NCBI GenBank assembly: GCA_003762615.1
Contig: RIAZ01000004.1
Location: 124,001-188,000 of the forward strand
Source of the DNA: Muribaculaceae bacterium Isolate-037 (Harlan)
GTDB lineage: Bacteria > Bacteroidota > Bacteroidia > Bacteroidales > Muribaculaceae
DNA: 64,000 nt
Direction: 5' to 3'
Shown: positions 27,119-38,400 of the stretch, in pieces
Layout: each line of letters starts with the position of its first letter
Numbering within the stretch: position 1 is the first letter of the stretch
Position numbers and translations under genes: made by a program
The notes under the pieces: model-generated
The model's database searches: none
Told to the model about the DNA's origin: nothing
Seen by the model: the letters and a program-made list of their open reading frames with translations, nothing else

Positions 27119-28033
27119 TCAATGAGACTTGATAAAAGTTATCAAGTCTTTCGGGGTAAATTGCTTCCCTTTGAGCAACATTGATGAACGGTAAAGTTTA
27201 CCGGAGAAGGTCACACAAAGATAGGCTGTGGCATAGAGTATAATTATCGACAGAATGGTCTGCCATATTGGAGAGACTCCGGAAATTGCATTAATTGTGC
27301 CGATGGTAGGGGATGTGAATGGGATATAGTTGCAAGCTGTTGCGAATGCTGAATCTCCATTATCAACGGCATACATGCCGATATAGAATGTGCCAAGCAG
27401 AATAAATGTGATGACTGTCATGTATGCTTGATTTTCGTTATCCTTGTCAGTGATTGCGCCACATGCAGCGTATAGGGATCCGAATAATATATATCCTCCG
27501 ACAAAATAAAGAATTATCCAAAGTGTATAGATATATGTCTTGGGATTAGATAGAATTTCCCAAGGGATTGCAAATTGGAAAACCATATAGAATCCGATAA
27601 TTGCAACCAATATCAGGCTTCCCCATACAATTAATTGCACAAGCCCCAATAGCCCGACAGAAATGATCTTTGCCAGCATCATTGTTTTCCCGTCAACGCA
27701 AGTGGATATAATTTCCATTATTCTATTGCACTTCTCTGTCTTTACCTTATTGAATATCATTGCGCCATATATCATGAGGAAAAATGTAAGGCAAGAGCCC
27801 ATCATCATGCCGATTGCCTTTCCGGCAGTCATTTCTTCCGGATCCGGTTGGGTCGGGAGATCTTTCGCGACATTATTGAAGGAGTCGGCATCCTTTAATA
27901 TGAATCCGAATATGATTCCAAATGCTATGATTATTAATGGGACAATGATTGTACTTATCCAGAATCCTTTTGACCTGACATCTGTCAGGAATTCATTTTT
28001 TATAATTAGGTTTAATTGCTTCATAGTTGACAT
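27119..28033 (-). CDS. ABC-2 type transporter permease (NatB-like)
   Basis: Inner-membrane half of an ABC exporter. 304 residues. The first helix follows NEFLTDVRSKGFWISTIIVPL, the typical opening of NatB/YhaP-like permeases. A large periplasmic loop of about 45 residues comes next, then five hydrophobic helices between about 90 and 285. The ATPase gene is 9 bases upstream on the same strand, so the pair forms one unit. Substrate unknown; the Na+ export name of relatives should not be taken over without evidence. Confidence 0.87.
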   Translation of the reverse strand: MSTMKQLNLIIKNEFLTDVRSKGFWISTIIVPLIIIAFGIIFGFILKDADSFNNVAKDLPTQPDPEEMTAGKAIGMMMGSCLTFFLMIYGAMIFNKVKTEKCNRIMEIISTCVDGKTMMLAKIISVGLLGLVQLIVWGSLILVAIIGFYMVFQFAIPWEILSNPKTYIYTLWIILYFVGGYILFGSLYAACGAITDKDNENQAYMTVITFILLGTFYIGMYAVDNGDSAFATACNYIPFTSPTIGTINAISGVSPIWQTILSIIILYATAYLCVTFSGKLYRSSMLLKGKQFTPKDLITFIKSH

Positions 28034-28042
28034 TAATAACGT

Positions 28043-29005
28043 TTAACATGAGGTGTGCGTAAAATTGCTTTTCTCCTGAGAAGGCTGACCGGTGGTGTAG
28101 TTTAGGAATATGTCGTTTAGAGAAGGAAGTTTTTCCTCAAAATGCAGAATCTCCCCTTGTATGGATATTGCATTCAGTATATCCGTATTCCTTATACCCG
28201 GTTTCTTTATTATAGAATAGGCGTATCCCTTTCTTCCTTTTACAGGAGGAATTGTTTCAACGTTCTCAAGAAGAGAGGAATCCATTAGTAGTGGTATTGA
28301 AAGTTGATTCCGGGTAGTCAGTAAGAGCTCGGAAGTGCGATGCTGTTCCTTGATATCAGATATATCTCCTTTCACCAATAACTTACCATGATTAATGAGT
28401 GCAATCGAAGAACACATTTCTTCAATTGCCGGCATATTGTGGGACGACAATATTATTGTGGAACCTTTTTCATTTAATCTGGCAATCAGATCACGAAGTA
28501 ATGCACCATTTATCGGATCAAATCCGCTGAAAGGCTCATCAAGAATCACAAGTTCCGGCTCATGTACGAGAGTGGCAATGATTTGCACCTTCTGTTGGTT
28601 GCCTTTCGAGAGTTCCTTTATCTTACGTTTCCCTTGGCCTGTAAGGTTGAATATTTCCATATATTCTCCCATCACATTCCTAAGTCTTGCTTTGTCGCCC
28701 CCTTTTAATTGACCGAAATATAATATTTGATCCTCTACCCTCATCTTGTCGTAAAGCCCTCTTTCTTCAGGCATATATCCGATATTTCGGCTTGCTTCAA
28801 GGGAAGCCGGTATGCCGTTTACAAGTACGGATCCGGCATCAGACACAAGGAGATTGTTAATTATGCGTAGAATGGTTGTTTTTCCGGCACCATTGGGACC
28901 GAGCAATCCACAAATTTCTCCTTTTGCAACGGATAGACTCACATTATCAAGAGCTTTAGTTGAAGCATAATGCTTCACAAGTCCGTCAATTTGAAGAATT
29001 TCCAT
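28043..29005 (-). CDS. ABC transporter ATP-binding protein (NatA-like)
   Basis: ATPase partner of the permease that follows it. 320 residues. Walker A GPNGAGKTT, signature-like motif LSKGNQQKVQ, Walker B LVILDEPFSGFDP and the switch His in ILSSHNM are all present. The extra C-terminal domain of about 90 residues is common in this subfamily. The 70 bases between this gene and dnaG hold no obvious terminator. Confidence 0.92.
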   Translation of the reverse strand: MEILQIDGLVKHYASTKALDNVSLSVAKGEICGLLGPNGAGKTTILRIINNLLVSDAGSVLVNGIPASLEASRNIGYMPEERGLYDKMRVEDQILYFGQLKGGDKARLRNVMGEYMEIFNLTGQGKRKIKELSKGNQQKVQIIATLVHEPELVILDEPFSGFDPINGALLRDLIARLNEKGSTIILSSHNMPAIEEMCSSIALINHGKLLVKGDISDIKEQHRTSELLLTTRNQLSIPLLMDSSLLENVETIPPVKGRKGYAYSIIKKPGIRNTDILNAISIQGEILHFEEKLPSLNDIFLNYTTGQPSQEKSNFTHTSC

Positions 29006-29075
29006 TATTAAATATATTTATAGTTAACAAACGAATAAATTCTATAAAATCCGAGAATACGTTCAAGTAGGATTA

Positions 29076-31340
29076 TTATCTTTTTGAGGTTCTTATCCCT
29101 GAAGCAGGACAAAGAATCCGGTCACCTATATTCTTTGCCAATTCGCTTCGGTATCTCATGAGTTCAGAGATCTGAAGTTGCACCTTTTGTACCTCATTAA
29201 GATCACCTTTCCCGGAAATTTCGCGTAGTTCAGACATTAATGCCTTAAATTCAATATCGAGAATCCCGTTTTTCCATACATATATGGCAGTAGGAAGAAG
29301 AGAAATTAGTTTATCCTCCTCTTTTTCCACAGGTCTTTCTCTTGAATATATATGGCTAAGTTGGTATGGTTCAGATATAGCCTCAGTAGTTATGCGGCGG
29401 ACAATGTCATTTTCATGACTTGCCAATACTTTGGATGGATATGATCTTGCAAAATTTACAATCTGCTCTTCAGCCCAAGCATCAACTCTTTCTTCAAGTT
29501 TCTGTTCCTCCCGTTGAATCTCGTTGATGGATAGTTCTCTCTCAGCGATTTCTTTATATCCTTCTTTCCTCTTCATATCTTTCTCAATTGATATCTCTTT
29601 TTCAAAAGAAGCAAGTTCGTTGCGGAAGCCGGATAAAAGCTCCATTAACAGAGCAAATGTCATATTGTAGTCTGCCACTGAAAAATCAGTATTATCGGCA
29701 GCAAGTTCTTCCGCAACATATTCCAATACGGTCATGACACTGCCATTTATTTCATTTTCACAGAAATCAAGGAATCCATATCGGATACAATATACAAGAA
29801 CTTTCCATTCCAATGGGCGTAGGGGATTACTGTTGATCTCGGGTCTTGGCATTGGAGATCTGTCGGAATGTCTTGTATATCCAATATTCTCCGGATAATT
29901 TACATGAGCACTATCCTGAGGTTGAGTTGTATTGCTTTGTGCATAAGAAGTAGTGGATATATTTCGTGGAGAATCTGTAATATGATTTCCCGGAATCTGA
30001 TTAATGGCATTTAAATTACGTTGGCGTTTTATCTGTTCTACTACAGTGGCTCTTGCCGATGCAGTAGCACTTCCAATAGATTCTTCACTAACTCCCATCA
30101 ATCGGCTACATTCCTGAATGTATACATCTCGTTTGACCTTATCAGGGATACAGGCTAATGATCCGATCACGCTTCTGATAGCCTCAACTCTTCTCTGCGG
30201 ATTGTCGCTAGCTTCCGCCATGAGCACCTTAGCCTTGAATTTGATTATATCAGTTTCATTTTTGCTGACGTATTCTCTAAATTCCTCAGGTGTATGTTTT
30301 CTGGCAAAAGAATCCGGATCATCCCCGTCGGGAAGAAGCAGCACATTTACGTCGAGATAATGGGATAGAAGCATGTCGATTCCTCGGAATGATGCCTTAA
30401 TGCCGGCAGCATCCCCATCATATATAAGCGTCACATTTTTTGTGAAACGATGAATTAGGGCAATCTGTCCGTCAGTAAGAGCCGTGCCTGAAGATGCCAC
30501 TACATTCTTCATGCCGGATTGCCACATACCAATCACGTCAAGATATCCCTCTACGAGATAGCATTTATCTTCCTTTACAATAGAACTTCTGGCTTGATAC
30601 ATGCCGTATAGTTCATTGCTCTTTTTGTATAGTTCAGATTCGGGAGAATTTATATATTTTGCTATTCCTCCTTTGAGGTCGCGACCTCCGAATGCCACTA
30701 CCTTACCGGATGAATTAAGGATAGGGAATATTACCCTTCCCCGGAAGCGGTCATAGTCATGTCCTTGCTGGCTTGTGCCAATAAGTCCGAGCTTTTTTAG
30801 GACATCAATATTAAAGCCCTTCTTACGAGCCGCCTCAAGCATTGCAGTCCCTCTGTCGATTGCATATCCGAGATGGAATTGTCTGATTGCTTCTTGAGTC
30901 ACCCCTCTACCGTAAAGATAGGAGAGACCAATCTCTTTACCGTCAGGCGTGTTGAGCAGATTATCCTCGAAATAATTCATTGCCCATTCATTTGCAATGA
31001 ACATCGCCTCTCTTCGGCTTTGAGCTTCTCGTTCCTCATCGGTAAGTTCCCGCTCTTCAACCTTAATGCCATATTTTTTTGCGAGATGCAAGAGGGCGTC
31101 ATGATAGGAAATCCCCTCTTTCTCCATTATGAAATTTATGGGCGCCCCACCTTTATGACAAGAGAAGCAATAGCAGAAGTTACGGCTTTTATTGACAGAA
31201 AAGGATGGTGTCCGTTCGTTATGGAACGGACACAATCCCATATAGTTGCTGCCTCTTCTCGTAAGGTGGACGTAATCGCTTACCACTTCAACGATATCAG
31301 CGGTGTCTTTAATTTTCTGGACGGTAGCTTTGTCAATCAC
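29076..31340 (-). CDS. dnaG: DNA primase DnaG
   Basis: Makes RNA primers for replication. 754 residues, somewhat longer than E. coli DnaG. N-terminal zinc ribbon: C37 and H40 (CPFH), then C58 and C61 (CFSC). TOPRIM segments LVEGYLDVIGM and YDGDAAGIKA are present. The C-terminal about 300 residues include a low-complexity Ser/Asn/Thr-rich stretch, then the helicase-interaction region. The start codon is GTG at 31340; its G is also the last base of the dapA TAG stop, so the genes overlap by one base and are probably translationally coupled. Confidence 0.95.
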   Translation of the reverse strand: MIDKATVQKIKDTADIVEVVSDYVHLTRRGSNYMGLCPFHNERTPSFSVNKSRNFCYCFSCHKGGAPINFIMEKEGISYHDALLHLAKKYGIKVEERELTDEEREAQSRREAMFIANEWAMNYFEDNLLNTPDGKEIGLSYLYGRGVTQEAIRQFHLGYAIDRGTAMLEAARKKGFNIDVLKKLGLIGTSQQGHDYDRFRGRVIFPILNSSGKVVAFGGRDLKGGIAKYINSPESELYKKSNELYGMYQARSSIVKEDKCYLVEGYLDVIGMWQSGMKNVVASSGTALTDGQIALIHRFTKNVTLIYDGDAAGIKASFRGIDMLLSHYLDVNVLLLPDGDDPDSFARKHTPEEFREYVSKNETDIIKFKAKVLMAEASDNPQRRVEAIRSVIGSLACIPDKVKRDVYIQECSRLMGVSEESIGSATASARATVVEQIKRQRNLNAINQIPGNHITDSPRNISTTSYAQSNTTQPQDSAHVNYPENIGYTRHSDRSPMPRPEINSNPLRPLEWKVLVYCIRYGFLDFCENEINGSVMTVLEYVAEELAADNTDFSVADYNMTFALLMELLSGFRNELASFEKEISIEKDMKRKEGYKEIAERELSINEIQREEQKLEERVDAWAEEQIVNFARSYPSKVLASHENDIVRRITTEAISEPYQLSHIYSRERPVEKEEDKLISLLPTAIYVWKNGILDIEFKALMSELREISGKGDLNEVQKVQLQISELMRYRSELAKNIGDRILCPASGIRTSKR

Positions 31341-32281
31341 TATTTGAAGATTGTGGAGTTTTCTCTGATTCCTTTTTCAAGTTCTTCCGGAGATGTAATG
31401 TATAGCGAACCGAGCAATTTCCGAATCTTTTCATCAGTGCTCATTCTTGTTGGCACTAACGGGAGTCGCAATTCATTTTTGATAAGACCTAATGCATGTA
31501 GCGTGCATTTCACTCCGGCAGGGTTCCCATCGACAAATAATAGGTTGAATAATTCATTGAATCTCCAGTGTATTGGAAGGGCTTCTTGAAAACGACCTTG
31601 CAGGCAAAGCCGCACCATACGTCCGAATTCCATAGGGAATGCATTGCCAATCACGGAAATCACGCCTACTGCACCTAAAGTCATCAAGGGGTATGTGATA
31701 CTGTCATCTCCGGAAATCACTTCAAATCTTTCCGGTTTGTTCTTGATAATTTCCTCTATTTGGGCAAAATTCCCAGATGCTTCTTTGATTCCAATAATAT
31801 TTTCGCAATCACGAGCAAGAGATAGGGTGGTTGCGGCGGTCATATTTACACCAGTTCTTCCCGGGACGTTGTATAGCACGACAGGCAGAGGAGATGCATC
31901 AGCCACAGCTCTGTAGTGCTGATATAATCCTTCTTGAGAAGGCTTGTTGTAATATGGAACTACGGAAAGGATTGCGGAAAATCCGGAGAAGTCAGAAGTC
32001 TTTAGTTCGTTGACAACTGCTTGGGTACTATTCCCTCCCACTCCTAAAATCAAGGGGATTCTGCCAGCATTTTTCTCAATAATCACTTTGCGAATCTCGG
32101 CTTTCTCATCCGGGAACAAAGTGGGAGTTTCGCCAGTCGTGCCAAGCACGACAATATAGTCGGCATTTCCGGATACAACATACTCCACCATTCTACGGAG
32201 TGCATCAAAATCAACGGATTTGTCGCTATTGAAGGGTGTCACAAGGGCGACACCAAGACCTTTTAATTGTAAATCAGCCAT
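31340..32281 (-). CDS. dapA: 4-hydroxy-tetrahydrodipicolinate synthase DapA
   Basis: Condenses pyruvate with aspartate semialdehyde in the lysine/diaminopimelate pathway. About 313 residues from the ATG at 32281 (MADLQLKGLGVALVTPF); a TTG at 32293 is possible but weaker. The Schiff-base Lys is in GIKEASG, the catalytic Tyr in LYNVPGRTG, and TTGETPTL is the conserved pyruvate-site segment. It shares one base with the dnaG start downstream. A -7 box is seen at 32303-32310 on the minus strand. The pairing of a wall-precursor gene with primase is a notable operon. Confidence 0.95.
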   Translation of the reverse strand: MADLQLKGLGVALVTPFNSDKSVDFDALRRMVEYVVSGNADYIVVLGTTGETPTLFPDEKAEIRKVIIEKNAGRIPLILGVGGNSTQAVVNELKTSDFSGFSAILSVVPYYNKPSQEGLYQHYRAVADASPLPVVLYNVPGRTGVNMTAATTLSLARDCENIIGIKEASGNFAQIEEIIKNKPERFEVISGDDSITYPLMTLGAVGVISVIGNAFPMEFGRMVRLCLQGRFQEALPIHWRFNELFNLLFVDGNPAGVKCTLHALGLIKNELRLPLVPTRMSTDEKIRKLLGSLYITSPEELEKGIRENSTIFK

Positions 32282-32302
32282 AAGTTGGTTCAATTATTAA
32301 TG

Positions 32303-32310
32303 CAAAGTTA
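32303..32310 (-). promoter_or_regulatory. -7 promoter box of the dapA-dnaG unit
   Basis: The minus strand reads TAACTTTG followed by C, 21 bases before the dapA ATG. The remaining 250 bases to the divergent DUF389 gene are AT-rich with no ORF. Confidence 0.6.
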
Positions 32311-32560
32311 ATAAAAAATGTAAAGAAATAGATAAGAATTGCTATACAATTTAACAAAATTGTGAGACTTTATAACCTTTGTATATTTTTATAGTGAATT
32401 ATCTTTGACAGATGTGATAAAATTTGAATATTTTACGTTTTATCAATAGAGACATTTTGTAGTAGGGTATTTATCATCATGATTGAGTTTGATAAGAATC
32501 CTGACGAGGGATGTCGCGATAGTATTACAGGATAACAATAATTAAAATTACTAATAATTT

Positions 32561-33973
32561 ATGATACCAAAGTCAACGGTTAAAGAGGGTCTTGTCAAAT
32601 TTCGAGATGAGATAGTTTCATACTTTAATGTAGCAGAAGACTTGGAACCTCAACTTGATATAGAGCAGAGTATAAGATCAGGAGTAAGTTTTAAGGGAAG
32701 TCAATTGCTCGTATTGATATTTGCAATATTCATAGCCTCTCTTGGACTTAACACTGATAGTATTCCTGTGATAATAGGAGCGATGCTTATTTCACCATTG
32801 ATGGGTCCGATAATTGGTATGGGTCTTGCAATTGGCATAGAGGATTTCTCTTTATTGAAAAGAAGTCTGAAGAATATTGTCATGGCAATCATCGGTTCGT
32901 TGTTGGCATCCGCAATATATTTTATGATTTCTCCGCAGTATGAAGGTTCAAGCCAACTGCTTGCGAGGACGTCGCCATCCATATATGACGTTTTTGTTGC
33001 GTTGTTCGGTGGCGCGGCAGGAATTGTAAGCATAGCTTGCAAGAACAAGGGTCAGGTAATGCCGGGCGTTGCGATAGCCACCTCATTGATGCCTCCTTTG
33101 TGTACTGCCGGATATGGTATTGCAACATTGCAATCACATTTCTTCTTTGGTGCGCTTTATCTATTCTTCACAAATATGATATTCATATTGTTTGCATCTC
33201 TTATCGGGGTGAAATTGATGAACTTTAAAAAAGTGGTTTATCAAGATACTCGGAGAAGTCATAGAGTGCAGATGATTGTCTATTCAGTTGTGTTTGTCAC
33301 CATAGGCTTCAGCTGCTATCTCACCTATGAAATGATCAGAAAGAATATATTCATGACGGAAGCGACTTCGTTTGTGGAGAATGAGATGGTATTTCCTAAT
33401 ACGCAGGTTCTTAATCAAAAAATATATATGAACGGCAATCAACGCCATATTGATGTGACACTAATTGGTCAGGCTCTTCCTAAGGATTCATTGCAGCTTG
33501 CAATGATGACAAAACTTGATAGCGTGGGTCTTGGTGGCACGATATTGAATATAAAGCAAGGCTTTTCGATTAGTGAGAACAGAGGGAGGAGTGATGAGGA
33601 AAATTTCGGGCAATTTTATTCAGTAATGCAAAAGGAAGTTGCAGATCGCCAGGAAAAGATTGACTCTCTGAAGGATTTGCTAAAGGATTATAGCTATTTC
33701 AATAGGGAACTTACTATGATAGCTCCAGAAGTTAAGGCATTGTTCCCATCAATTAAGGATATCGCAATGAGCAGGATGGTCGCGACTTCATTGACTAATT
33801 CGCAGGCAGATACAATAAATATGGTTTTTGTGAATGCACCGAAAGGTATGTCTGCCGGTGATAAGGAAAAGCTAATTTCTTATGTGAAGATAAGATTGAA
33901 GGAAAATAAGGTTCATCTCACACTCAATCCATCGGATTTTCCATGGCCTTCGGTATCTTCGGTTAAGAAATGA
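32561..33973 (+). CDS. DUF389 family membrane protein
   Basis: 470 residues. The N-terminal about 50 residues are soluble. The DUF389 core follows (DSIPVIIGAMLISPLMGPIIG is its most conserved block, given here as IIGAMLISPLMGPI) with about six hydrophobic helices to about residue 255. The C-terminal half is predicted soluble and includes a coiled-coil-like stretch near MQKEVADRQEKIDSLKDLL. Members are widespread, with no agreed function known to me. Single gene; the start at 32561 follows an AT-rich leader. Confidence 0.85.
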   Translation: MIPKSTVKEGLVKFRDEIVSYFNVAEDLEPQLDIEQSIRSGVSFKGSQLLVLIFAIFIASLGLNTDSIPVIIGAMLISPLMGPIIGMGLAIGIEDFSLLKRSLKNIVMAIIGSLLASAIYFMISPQYEGSSQLLARTSPSIYDVFVALFGGAAGIVSIACKNKGQVMPGVAIATSLMPPLCTAGYGIATLQSHFFFGALYLFFTNMIFILFASLIGVKLMNFKKVVYQDTRRSHRVQMIVYSVVFVTIGFSCYLTYEMIRKNIFMTEATSFVENEMVFPNTQVLNQKIYMNGNQRHIDVTLIGQALPKDSLQLAMMTKLDSVGLGGTILNIKQGFSISENRGRSDEENFGQFYSVMQKEVADRQEKIDSLKDLLKDYSYFNRELTMIAPEVKALFPSIKDIAMSRMVATSLTNSQADTINMVFVNAPKGMSAGDKEKLISYVKIRLKENKVHLTLNPSDFPWPSVSSVKK

Positions 33974-34026
33974 TAAGGTTGTAATCTTCTGATTTTTTAT
34001 GGGATTTCATCGTAAGTAAATAAATA

Positions 34027-34058
34027 TTTGTTTTTTTCATTGTGTTATGCTAATTTTG
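34027..34058 (+). promoter_or_regulatory. Promoter of ddl with consensus -33 and -7 boxes
   Basis: TTTG at 34027-34030, a 20-base spacer and TAATTTTG at 34051-34058 make an exact Bacteroidetes promoter. The leader to the ddl ATG would be about 95 bases. Confidence 0.75.
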
Positions 34059-34159
34059 CACTAAGAATAAGGAATATCGCGAATTTTGGGATTTCAGATT
34101 GTAATAAGATTTGTTTCCTGAGTATTTACGATTCATAATAATAGGTTTTCCAAAATTTT

Positions 34160-35368
34160 ATGAAGACTAATGTAGCTGTGTTCTTTGGGGGCAGATCCGT
34201 GGAGCACGAAATCTCGGTCATATCAGCCTTGCAGGCTATAAATGCGTTTGATCGGTCAAAATACAATATAATACCGGTATATATATCAAAACAGGGACGT
34301 TGGTATACAGGTCCACTTACGCTTGACATCCGGAATTACAAAGACATGAGGCATCTTACAGAGAATTCGGAAGAGGTGTACATGCGTCCGGAATACGGCG
34401 ATTTTAATCTTTATCGTTCAAATCCAAGCGGAGGCCTATTTTCAAAGAAAAATCCGGTTTATGAAGAACTTCATGTGGCAATACCTGTGCTTCACGGCTC
34501 CCATGGAGAGGATGGCATGTTTGAAGGTCTTCTTGAGACAATTGGCATACCGTTTGCCGGATGCGATACCTTGTCGAGTGCCAATGGCATGGATAAGATT
34601 ACGATGAAGATGATACTTTCAGCCGAAGGTATCCCGGTGGTTGATTATGTCTGGTTTACTGATAAGGAATGGCTCTCCAATAAGGAAGCCATTATGGATA
34701 AGATAGAGGCTAAACTTGGCTATCCCGTTATAGTCAAGCCAGCAAATCTCGGTTCCAGTGTCGGTATAGGGAAAGCTTCTGACCGCAGAAGTCTTATGGA
34801 AAAGATAGACAATGCAGAAAAGTTTTCCCGTCGTATAATCGTGGAGCACATGGTTAAGGATATGATGGAAATCAACTGTTCCGTACTCGGGGATTGTGAT
34901 GACTATCAGACAAGTGTGTGTGAGGAACCGATATCTAAAGGCGATTTCTTGTCATACGAAGAGAAATACGGAGGCGGTTCAAAAGCGGGGATGCAGTCAA
35001 GTGAGAAGCGTATTCCGGCAGATATCCCTGAAACGATGAGCGATGAGATCAGAAAAATGGCAGGAGAAACGTTCCGTGTATTATCGTGTCACGGAGTTAG
35101 TAGGGTAGACGTGATGGTGGATCGATCTGATAATAAAATCTATGTAAATGAAATCAACACGATACCTGGAAGTCTTTCCTTCTATCTGTGGGAAGAGACA
35201 GGCATCACATTTATGCAACTTATGGATAAATTGGTGGAATTAGCTTTGCGTAGAAAACGTGAGACAGATCGCAAGACGTTTACGTATGATGCCAATATTT
35301 TTGCCATGGGGGGTGGCGTAAAAGGTGGTGTCAAGGGAGCGAAGGGTAGTAAATTCGGACATCGTTGA
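34160..35368 (+). CDS. ddl: D-alanine--D-alanine ligase
   Basis: Makes the D-Ala-D-Ala dipeptide of peptidoglycan precursors. 402 residues. The N-terminal FFGGRSVEHEISVISAL and the C-terminal metal/substrate motif EINTIPGSLSFYLWE mark the ATP-grasp Ddl family. GYPVIVKPANLGSSVGI carries the ATP-binding lysine. It is longer than the about 310-residue E. coli DdlB, mostly through insertions and a glycine/lysine-rich tail (GGGVKGGVKGAKGS). Its own promoter precedes it; ileS follows after 87 bases. Confidence 0.95.
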   Translation: MKTNVAVFFGGRSVEHEISVISALQAINAFDRSKYNIIPVYISKQGRWYTGPLTLDIRNYKDMRHLTENSEEVYMRPEYGDFNLYRSNPSGGLFSKKNPVYEELHVAIPVLHGSHGEDGMFEGLLETIGIPFAGCDTLSSANGMDKITMKMILSAEGIPVVDYVWFTDKEWLSNKEAIMDKIEAKLGYPVIVKPANLGSSVGIGKASDRRSLMEKIDNAEKFSRRIIVEHMVKDMMEINCSVLGDCDDYQTSVCEEPISKGDFLSYEEKYGGGSKAGMQSSEKRIPADIPETMSDEIRKMAGETFRVLSCHGVSRVDVMVDRSDNKIYVNEINTIPGSLSFYLWEETGITFMQLMDKLVELALRRKRETDRKTFTYDANIFAMGGGVKGGVKGAKGSKFGHR

Positions 35369-35455
35369 ATACGTTAAAATCGGTGAGATAGAGTAAAACC
35401 CGGAAAAAAGTTCAAGAATTAAATAAAAGTCTTTCCAATAACAATACTCAATATA

Positions 35456-38400
35456 ATGAGCAAAAAATTCAAAGAATACAGCAAGCAGCTCAACCTCTCG
35501 GAAGTAAATAAGGAGATGTTGCAGATCTGGGATGAACATTCTCTTTTTGAAGCATCAATGAAAGAGAGGGAAGGTTGTCCTACATTTGTGTTTTACGAAG
35601 GTCCTCCGTCTGCAAACGGAATGCCAGGTATTCATCATGTAATGGCTCGCACAATAAAGGATATTGTGTGCCGCTACAAGACGATGAAAGGATTCCATGT
35701 TAAGCGTAAGGCTGGCTGGGATACTCATGGCTTGCCGGTGGAACTTGGAGTAGAGAAAAGCCTTGGAATCACTAAAGAGGATATTGGGAAGAAGATTTCC
35801 GTAGATGAATACAACGCCGCATGCCGTAGTGAGGTGATGAAGTACACAAAGGAATGGACCGACCTGACTCATAAGATGGGCTACTGGGTAGATCTTGAGA
35901 ATCCTTATATAACCTACGACAATAAATATATAGAAAGTGTATGGTGGCTACTTCGTCAGCTATATGACAAGGGCTATTTGTTTAAAGGCTACACAATACA
36001 ACCTTATTCACCGGCAGCGGGTACCGGGCTTAGTTCACATGAGCTTAATCAACCCGGATGCTATCGTGATGTAAAAGACACCACGGCTACAGTATTGTTT
36101 AAGATTAAGGATGCAAAGCCGGAGATGGAGGGATGGGGCACACCTTGCTTTATGGCATGGACTACCACGCCATGGACATTGCCATCCAACACGGCATTGT
36201 GTGTGGGTCCGTCGATAGATTATGTTGCAGTGCGTACCTACAATCCCTATACAGCAGATAAACTGACAGTAGTGCTTGCCGAATCTCTTTTGAAAGCATA
36301 TTTTAAGCCGGAAGGTGAGAAATTGGATCTGGAGGCGTATAATGCAGGCGACAAGATTTTGCCATATAAAGTGGTCGGGAAATGGAGAGGTCCGGAACTT
36401 GTGGGTATGCATTATGAACAACTTATGCCTTGGGTGAAGCCTGTGGAGCGAGTTGATGACAGGAGTGCTGAGTATGTTAAAAATTATGCATCTTCACATC
36501 CTGAAAATGTCTTCAGTTATGGTAATGACCGTTTCGTTGAAATCGCAGATGAGGCATTCCGAGTGATTTCAGGAGATTATGTCACTACAGAGGATGGTAC
36601 CGGTATTGTTCATATTGCGCCAACATTTGGTGCGGATGACGCCAAAGTTGCGAAAGCAGCCGGTATTCCGCCACTGTTTATGATAAACCAGAAAGGAGAG
36701 ACACGTCCGATGGTAGATTTCACGGGTAAATATTATACCGTTGATGAGCTTGCCCCTGTATTTGTGGAAAAGTGCGTTAATTTGGAAGAATATTCCCGTC
36801 ATGCAGGCGACTATGTGAAGAATGCCTACGATCCAAAATTTAATCCTGGAGGGAAATATGATGAGGCATCTGCAATGAAGAGCGAGGATCTCAACATAGT
36901 TCTCTGTATGGAGATGAAGAAATCCGGAGAGGCTTTCAAGATAGAGAAGCATACGCACAACTATCCGCATTGTTGGCGTACAGATAAGCCGGTGCTTTAT
37001 TATCCACTTGACAGCTGGTTTATCCGTACCACTGCAGCTCGCGAGCGTCTCATTGAACTGAATGAAAGAATCAAATGGAAACCGGCTTCTACAGGAAGCG
37101 GACGTTTCGGCAAATGGCTTGAAAATCTTCAGGACTGGAATCTTTCGCGTAGCCGTTATTGGGGCACTCCGCTTCCTATCTGGCGTAGTGAAGATGGCAG
37201 AGAGGAGATCTGCATAGGCAGCTATGAGGAGCTCTATAATGAGATCGAAAAATCGGTGGCAGCCGGAGTAATGGAGAATAATCCTCTTAAAGATAAAGGT
37301 TTTATTCCCGGAGATTACACAAAGGCAAATTATGATAAGATTGATCTTCATCGTCCTTACGTGGATGATATAGTGCTTGTCTCTGCATCCGGCAAACCCA
37401 TGAAGAGGGAGCTTGATCTTATCGATGTGTGGTTTGATTCAGGTTCAATGCCTTACGCTCAGATTCATTATCCATTTGAGAATAAGGAGATACTTGATAA
37501 TGGAGAGGTATACCCAGCAGATTTTATTGCAGAGGGAGTGGATCAGACAAGAGGTTGGTTCTTTACACTTCATGCAATAGCCGGTATGGTGTTTGATACC
37601 AATTCATTTAAAGCAGTCATTTCTAATGGACTTGTGCTTGACAAGAATGGCAACAAGATGTCAAAACGTCTTGGAAACGCAATTGATCCGTTTAATAATC
37701 TTGAACGCTTCGGTAGTGACCCGGTGAGGTGGTATATGATTTCCAACTCTTCTCCTTGGGATAATCTGAAGTATGACGAGGCAGGAGTGGCAGAAGTAAG
37801 TCGCAAATTGTTTGCAACGTTATACAATACATATAAATTCTTTGCTCTCTATGCAAATGTAGATGGGTTTACAGGTAGTGAGCCACCAGTTGCAACAGAG
37901 AAGCGTCCTGAAATAGACCGTTGGATTCTTTCGTTGCTGAATACTCTTGTTGCAGAGGTAACGGATGCTCTTGATGATTATGAACCAACAAAAGCCGCGA
38001 GAGCAATAGAGGAATTTGTCAATGATAATCTCAGCAACTGGTATGTAAGACTAAATCGTAAGCGATTCTGGGCAGGTGAGATGGATGACGATAAACTGTC
38101 GGCATACCAGACACTCTATACCTCACTTAAGACGGTTGCGTTACTTATGGCACCATTTGCTCCATTCTATTCTGACCGTCTATATTCAGATCTTGTCGCC
38201 CCGGCATCTGAGAGTGAGGGTTATGCTTCAGTCCACACTACATTCTTCCCGGAAAGTGATTCCTCCATGGTGGATTCCGAGCTTGAGGAAAGAATGCGTC
38301 TTGCACAGGAAATCACATCTAATGTCTTGGCACTTCGCCGTAAGGTTAACCTTAAGGTGAGACAGCCCCTTCAGACATTGCTTATTCCTGTGATGGATTC

